Below, piece after piece: positions 60,703 to 64,000 of a stretch of DNA of 64,000 bases (the first letter of the stretch is position 1; every line of letters begins with the position of its first letter). This DNA is from Pseudomonas sp. FP453 (lineage in GTDB: Bacteria; Pseudomonadota; Gammaproteobacteria; Pseudomonadales; Pseudomonadaceae), in NCBI RefSeq assembly GCF_030687495.1, contig NZ_CP117435.1, positions 3,228,501-3,292,500 of the forward strand, read 5' to 3'. Under the pieces are notes generated by a model. The model saw nothing but the letters and a program-made list of their open reading frames with translations. It was not told the origin of the DNA and did not search any database. The position numbers and the translations under genes are program-made.

Positions 60703-61138
60703 TGGTCGGTGCCTCCAACCACTGCGCCAGCGCCTTGCGCAGCGGGCCGTGTACTGCTTCGGCGTACGGCGGCGCATTTTTCCAGTCGTAGAACCAGGCT
60801 GGCATCCGCCGTTTGTCATCCGGCTCCACGGCATAGCGCGGGAAGATATGGCAATGCAACTCCGGCTCGGAGTTGCCGAGGATCTCGTAGTTCATGCGCA
60901 AGGCATCGGTGGCTTGCAACACGGCGTCGCCGATGCGGGCCATGTCCAGCAGGTAAGTGGCACGGGCTTCAGCATCCAGGTCATTGAGGCTGGCAACCAC
61001 CGGGTCGGACAACAACAGGCAGTATCCCGGCAGAAACTGCACATCGCCCATCACCGCCCAGCCGGAAGCCATCCGGCAGATAACCTTGTCATTGACCCCC
61101 TTGCGGGCCAGTTCTACGCGTTCGGTGATAAGCGCCAT
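60695..61138 (-). CDS. HIT family protein
   Basis: A 147-residue protein of the histidine-triad family. The motif appears as ELHCHIFPRYAVEPDD (H-x-H-x-x, third His missing or altered: Pro/Arg follow). The fold is supported by LPGYCLLLSDPVVASLNDLD and MNYEILGNSEPELHCHIFPR. HIT proteins hydrolyse adenylated nucleotides. Start ATG 61138 has AAGGAG upstream (61144-61149 region). It precedes the NUDIX gene with an 8-base overlap; both are nucleotide house-cleaning enzymes. Confidence 0.88.
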   Translation of the reverse strand: MALITERVELARKGVNDKVICRMASGWAVMGDVQFLPGYCLLLSDPVVASLNDLDAEARATYLLDMARIGDAVLQATDALRMNYEILGNSEPELHCHIFPRYAVEPDDKRRMPAWFYDWKNAPPYAEAVHGPLRKALAQWLEAPTNA

Positions 61139-61561
61139 GGGATCTCCTTGAGCAGGGGGGAAGAGCAGGCGGCATATTAACCGAGATGCCGCCTTGATCA
61201 ATGTGGGGCTCGGCTTGCCTGCGATAGCGGCGGCACAGGCGACATCTCTACCAGCAGTGCCGCCGCCTTCGTAGCCTCGCCAAAGCTCGACAACTCCCAC
61301 ATTTTTGATTTGTGAACCCGGTCAAAGGTGGGAGCTGGCTTGCCTGCGAAGGCGGCGGCACAGGCAACACCTCTACCAGCTCAACACCCCCACGCTCACA
61401 TCGAGGACAAACAATGCATACCAGACAATCCAGCTTTTCTGTTGTACACAAAAAAACCCTAAAGATTCTCGACACCCGCGCCGACATAGCAGTGATAGCA
61501 AATCGCCGCATTCCACCCAGAAGCGACGATTTGGCCGCCCTCCCCGTTGATGGTCGTCTCG
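61139..61561. other. Intergenic region with REP variants, no gene seen
   Basis: Two REP-like blocks of the CTGGCTTGCCTGCGA subfamily occupy 61202-61302 and 61328-61360. From 61400 to 61560 the DNA is unique and AT-richer, the likely promoter of the chemoreceptor gene. Short open frames here have no support. Confidence 0.6.
61202..61360. repeat. REP variant pair plus single copy
   Basis: TGTGGGGCTCGGCTTGCCTG at 61203 faces a diverged inverted arm GCCTCGCCAAAGCTCGACAA ending CTCCCACA at ~61302. A third copy, AGGTGGGAGCTGGCTTGCCT, starts at 61327. GGCGGCACAGGC(A/G)AC(A/C) CTCTACCAGC-type flanks are shared between blocks. Confidence 0.8.
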
Positions 61562-63502
61562 ATGAAAATAAAAAATAAGCTGGTCCTTGCTTTCGTTTCC
61601 GTCGCTTTTATCCCGGCCAGCCTGGTCGCGGTGATCTCTGTCATGAACACGCGGACCCAGGCGGTCGATCAATTCATCGATGGCAGCACCCGGGAAATAC
61701 GCCAGATCGATGGCAATATCCGCCAGTTTTTCGACGGCACGACGCAGAACGTCGATCAATTGTCCGCCGATCCTGTATACACTTCAGTGAACACTCTCAA
61801 GGATTACCAACCCGCCAACGCCGCCAGCCAACCGATGCCGGCCGAGGCGCAGCAGGTGATCGATCACTTTGCGCGCTACGGTGCGACCCACCCCGCCGCT
61901 GCGATTCTGTCCATCGGCCTCGAAGACGGCACTTACGCCAAATGGCCCGATGACCCACAACTGGCCAAATACGATCCGCGCACGCGCCCCTGGTACAAGG
62001 CGGCAATGGCCAGCCCCGGCAAGACCGTGCGCACCCCGGCGTATTACTACGACAAAGACGACGTGGCACTGGTGGGCACCGCGCGCGCATTGCTGGATAA
62101 CACCGGCAAGGCCAAGGGCGTGTTTGTGGTCAGCGTCTCGCTGAAGAACCTCACCGAGCTGGTCAAGAGCATCAAGCTCGGCGAAAGCGGCTACGTGATG
62201 CTGATCGAAGACGGCGTGGTGCTGGTGGACCCGCGCGACAACGGACACAACTTCAAGCCCCTCAAAGACCTTGGCGAACCCTACGCACAGTTGGCCAACA
62301 CCGCCCAGGGTTCCACCGAGGTGGTGATCAATGGCGTGCGATACATGGCCAATATCTGGACCTCGCCCGGCCTGGGCTGGCGATATGTCGGCCTGATCGA
62401 ATACAGCGAAGTGATGGCCGAGGCCACGCGCATGACCTACCTCACCAGCGCGATCGTTGCGGTGCTGGTGCTGATCTTCGGGCTGGTGGCGGCGGCGTTC
62501 TCCAAAGTCATCGTCAAACCCATCGGCCAGGTCAGCACCGGCCTGCAGTCCATCGCCCAGGGCGAAGGCGATTTGCGCCACGAACTGCACGTGCAGGGCA
62601 AGGACGAAACCGCCGAGCTGGCCGGCTGGTTCAACAAGTTTCTCGCGGCGATCCGCCAGTTGATCCAGCACATCGGCGCGGCTTCGGCCAATTTGCAGGA
62701 TGCTTCACGGGTCAACCGTGAAGTGGCGAACAATATGAACGACGCTGCGGGGCGCCAGCGCGAGGCGGTGGAATTGGTCTCTACGGCGTTCAACGAGATG
62801 GTCGCCACGGCCAACGAAGTCGCCCGCTCGTGCAGCGGTGCCGCCGAGTCGGCGGAGAACGGCCACCGCCGCGTCGCTGAAGGCAAACAGCAGATCGAAG
62901 TGACCACCGACAACGTCAACCGCCTGGGCCGCCGCCTGACTGAGTCGTCCCAGGCCATGGTCGAACTGGAAGCGGGCAGCCGCAGCATCAACCAGATCCT
63001 CGGCACCATCCGCGCCATTGCCGAGCAGACCAACCTGCTGGCCCTCAACGCCGCCATCGAAGCCGCCCGGGCCGGCGATCAAGGTCGCGGTTTTGCGGTG
63101 GTGGCCGACGAAGTACGGGCCTTGGCCAAACGCACCTCGGACTCCACCGGCGAGATCGAAAACCTGCTCGGCACCCTGGAAACCAAGACCCAGGAAGTCA
63201 CCCAGAAAATGGGCAGTTGCCTGGACCTGTCGCGGGCCAGCGTGTCGTCCATCGAAAGCGCGCGGGACAGCTTCGAGGGCATCCAATTGTCGGTCAACGA
63301 AATTCGCGACCAGAACCTGCAGATCTCGGCCGCCGCCGAGGAACAACACAGCGTGGCGGAAGAGATCAACCGGCATATCCAGCAGATCTACGACGAAGCG
63401 CGACTGGTGGAAAGCCTGGCCAACTCGGCACAGGACGACTCGGGGCGGTTGTCGAACCTGTCGGATGAATTGAATGGGTTGGTGGGGCGGTTCAAGTCCT
63501 AA
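61562..63502 (+). CDS. Methyl-accepting chemotaxis protein with dCache sensor domain
   Basis: A 646-residue chemoreceptor. First helix residues ~7-28, periplasmic double-Cache domain ~35-280 ([54 protein letters not shown]), second helix ~283-306 ([18 protein letters not shown]), HAMP ~307-360, and the signalling tip [21 protein letters not shown]137, R142, W144 and Y145 fit the amino-acid-binding motif of PctA-type receptors, but the terminal Asp is Ser191, so the ligand may differ. ATG 61562 was chosen over 61547, giving [12 protein letters not shown]. Confidence 0.92.
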   Translation: MKIKNKLVLAFVSVAFIPASLVAVISVMNTRTQAVDQFIDGSTREIRQIDGNIRQFFDGTTQNVDQLSADPVYTSVNTLKDYQPANAASQPMPAEAQQVIDHFARYGATHPAAAILSIGLEDGTYAKWPDDPQLAKYDPRTRPWYKAAMASPGKTVRTPAYYYDKDDVALVGTARALLDNTGKAKGVFVVSVSLKNLTELVKSIKLGESGYVMLIEDGVVLVDPRDNGHNFKPLKDLGEPYAQLANTAQGSTEVVINGVRYMANIWTSPGLGWRYVGLIEYSEVMAEATRMTYLTSAIVAVLVLIFGLVAAAFSKVIVKPIGQVSTGLQSIAQGEGDLRHELHVQGKDETAELAGWFNKFLAAIRQLIQHIGAASANLQDASRVNREVANNMNDAAGRQREAVELVSTAFNEMVATANEVARSCSGAAESAENGHRRVAEGKQQIEVTTDNVNRLGRRLTESSQAMVELEAGSRSINQILGTIRAIAEQTNLLALNAAIEAARAGDQGRGFAVVADEVRALAKRTSDSTGEIENLLGTLETKTQEVTQKMGSCLDLSRASVSSIESARDSFEGIQLSVNEIRDQNLQISAAAEEQHSVAEEINRHIQQIYDEARLVESLANSAQDDSGRLSNLSDELNGLVGRFKS

Positions 63503-63521
63503 GCCTTGCACACCGGTCACT

Positions 63522-63622
63522 TGTGGGAGCTGTCGAGCTTTAGCGAGGCTGCGATGGCGGTGGGTCAGGTGACAGAGGTTTCGCCTGTGCCGCCGCTATC
63601 GCAGGCAAGCCAGCTCCCACAG
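63522..63622. repeat. REP pair downstream of the chemoreceptor gene
   Basis: TGTGGGAGCTGTCGAGCTTT at 63523 with GCGATGGCGG, then an inverted arm CCGCTATCGCAGGCAAGCCA ending GCTCCCACAG at 63622. The left arm is a diverged version (TGTCGAGCTTTAGCGAGGCT) of the same kind seen at 61280-61302. Confidence 0.8.
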
Positions 63623-63674
63623 TTTGAACGGTGTACACGTGCGCCAACCTGCACACCCAATCCGCTGTGGGAGC

Positions 63675-64000
63675 AACTGTCTTGGCAGTTTATTAAAAAA
63701 CATCATTACGGCAGCCACACAGCCGCCCACAGCCTATGCCGTGTACTACTCCACTAGTGATCGCGTAGTTGATTACGCTACGCAATCGCTCCACTCCGAG
63801 CCGTCTCGGATCATTGCATTCAGGCGTATCAACAACACTCGCATGCAGGCGATAAGCGCTACTTTTGCGCATTTTCCTTTATCACGCAGAGCTTTATATC
63901 GCGCGTTGAATTCAGGCTGAAAGCGAATGACGGACCAGCACGCCATGTAGAGCGAGCGTCGGACCGAGAACCTCCCACCGCAGATATAGCGCTTACCTTT
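63675..64000 (-). mobile_element. IS110-family insertion sequence, right end (partial)
   Basis: The end of an IS110-type element. The transposase gene reaches the window edge. Its non-coding right tail (63675-63772) is AT-richer and abuts a REP half CTGTGGGAGC at 63665-63674, after which the REP stops. IS110 elements have no terminal inverted repeats and several insert in REPs, so the boundary is placed by the REP break and is approximate. Confidence 0.65.
63773..64000 (-). CDS. IS110 family transposase, C-terminal part
   Basis: The minus-strand frame is open from the window edge to TAA at 63773-63775 and gives 75 residues: KGKRYICGGRFSVRRSLYMA, then CWSVIRFQPEFNARYKALRD and VALIACMRVLLIRLNAMIRD. 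This is the Transposase_20 domain end of IS110-family recombinases, with the G-G-R-x-x-V-R-x-x-L-Y-M-A motif and its catalytic Ser. It is partial because the window ends. It was recognised by translating the minus strand; there is no ATG within the segment that starts it. Confidence 0.88.
   Translation of the reverse strand, partial: KGKRYICGGRFSVRRSLYMACWSVIRFQPEFNARYKALRDKGKCAKVALIACMRVLLIRLNAMIRDGSEWSDCVA

Noticed and set aside
61414..61578. 54-codon frame MHTRQSSFSVVHKKTLK before the chemoreceptor gene
   Set aside because: Overlaps the chemoreceptor start, has no ribosome site and no family.

Overview
The window looks like a chromosomal piece of a Pseudomonas of the P. fluorescens group. 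The genes are GC-rich and tightly packed with ATGA overlaps. The intergenic REP palindromes (GTGGGAGCGGGCTTGCCCGC type) are typical of that group, and the malQ-treY-DUF2934-glgX order is the Pseudomonas trehalose/glycogen locus. This assignment rests on pattern recognition; no database search was run.

Layout. 1-5701: end of malQ, treY, a small DUF2934 gene and glgX (trehalose/alpha-glucan metabolism). 5703-9647: an ATGA-coupled cassette of acyl-CoA dehydrogenase-like protein, PIG-L deacetylase, NodS-like methyltransferase and GT2 glycosyltransferase, followed by a second PIG-L paralogue that has lost two catalytic positions. 9893-12456: a broken autotransporter gene. 12486-21798 (minus strand): a seven-gene iron-siderophore uptake operon (two IrtAB/YbtPQ-like ABC proteins, two FecCD-type permeases, ATPase, binding protein, TonB receptor). 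It has a Fur-box-like site and a divergent TetR gene at its head. 22570-31681: a patchwork accessory zone with a nucleotidyltransferase, an AT-rich nuclease-helicase gene of possible defence function, a repeat-bearing small secreted protein, acetyltransferase, DUF4432 protein, lipoprotein, apparently decayed DNA and three VOC genes ending with fosA. Three copies of a GGACAGATTTATTT palindrome punctuate this zone. 31841-41017: small envelope proteins, acetyltransferase, LysR, cupin/CMD and alpha/beta hydrolase genes, 2OG-Fe(II) oxygenase, a MarR-flavin monooxygenase operon and an orphan lipoprotein pair. 41397-46137: LysE exporter, then an ECF sigma/anti-sigma/TonB receptor cell-surface signalling set. 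46293-54948: SDR-like protein, VOC protein, DapA-like aldolase, lipoprotein hydrolase, a CBS/CGL reverse transsulfuration pair and an OsmC-YcaO fusion. 55111-63502: Aer-like receptor (frameshifted), LysE exporter, membrane proteins, a ClpP-fold membrane protein, NUDIX, HIT and a dCache chemoreceptor. 63675-64000: the right end of an IS110-family element, apparently inserted in a REP.

Three loci carry apparent single-base insertions (glgX C6, aer A6, two in the autotransporter). Some may be sequence errors, but the autotransporter also has an in-frame TAG, so it is probably a genuine pseudogene. The most promising unexplained elements are the NodB/NodC/NodS-like cassette with its catalytically altered PIG-L partner, the single-gene PD-(D/E)XK plus Schlafen-type helicase, and the orphan lipoprotein pair at 39.4-41.0 kb. 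No tRNA, rRNA or CRISPR array was seen.
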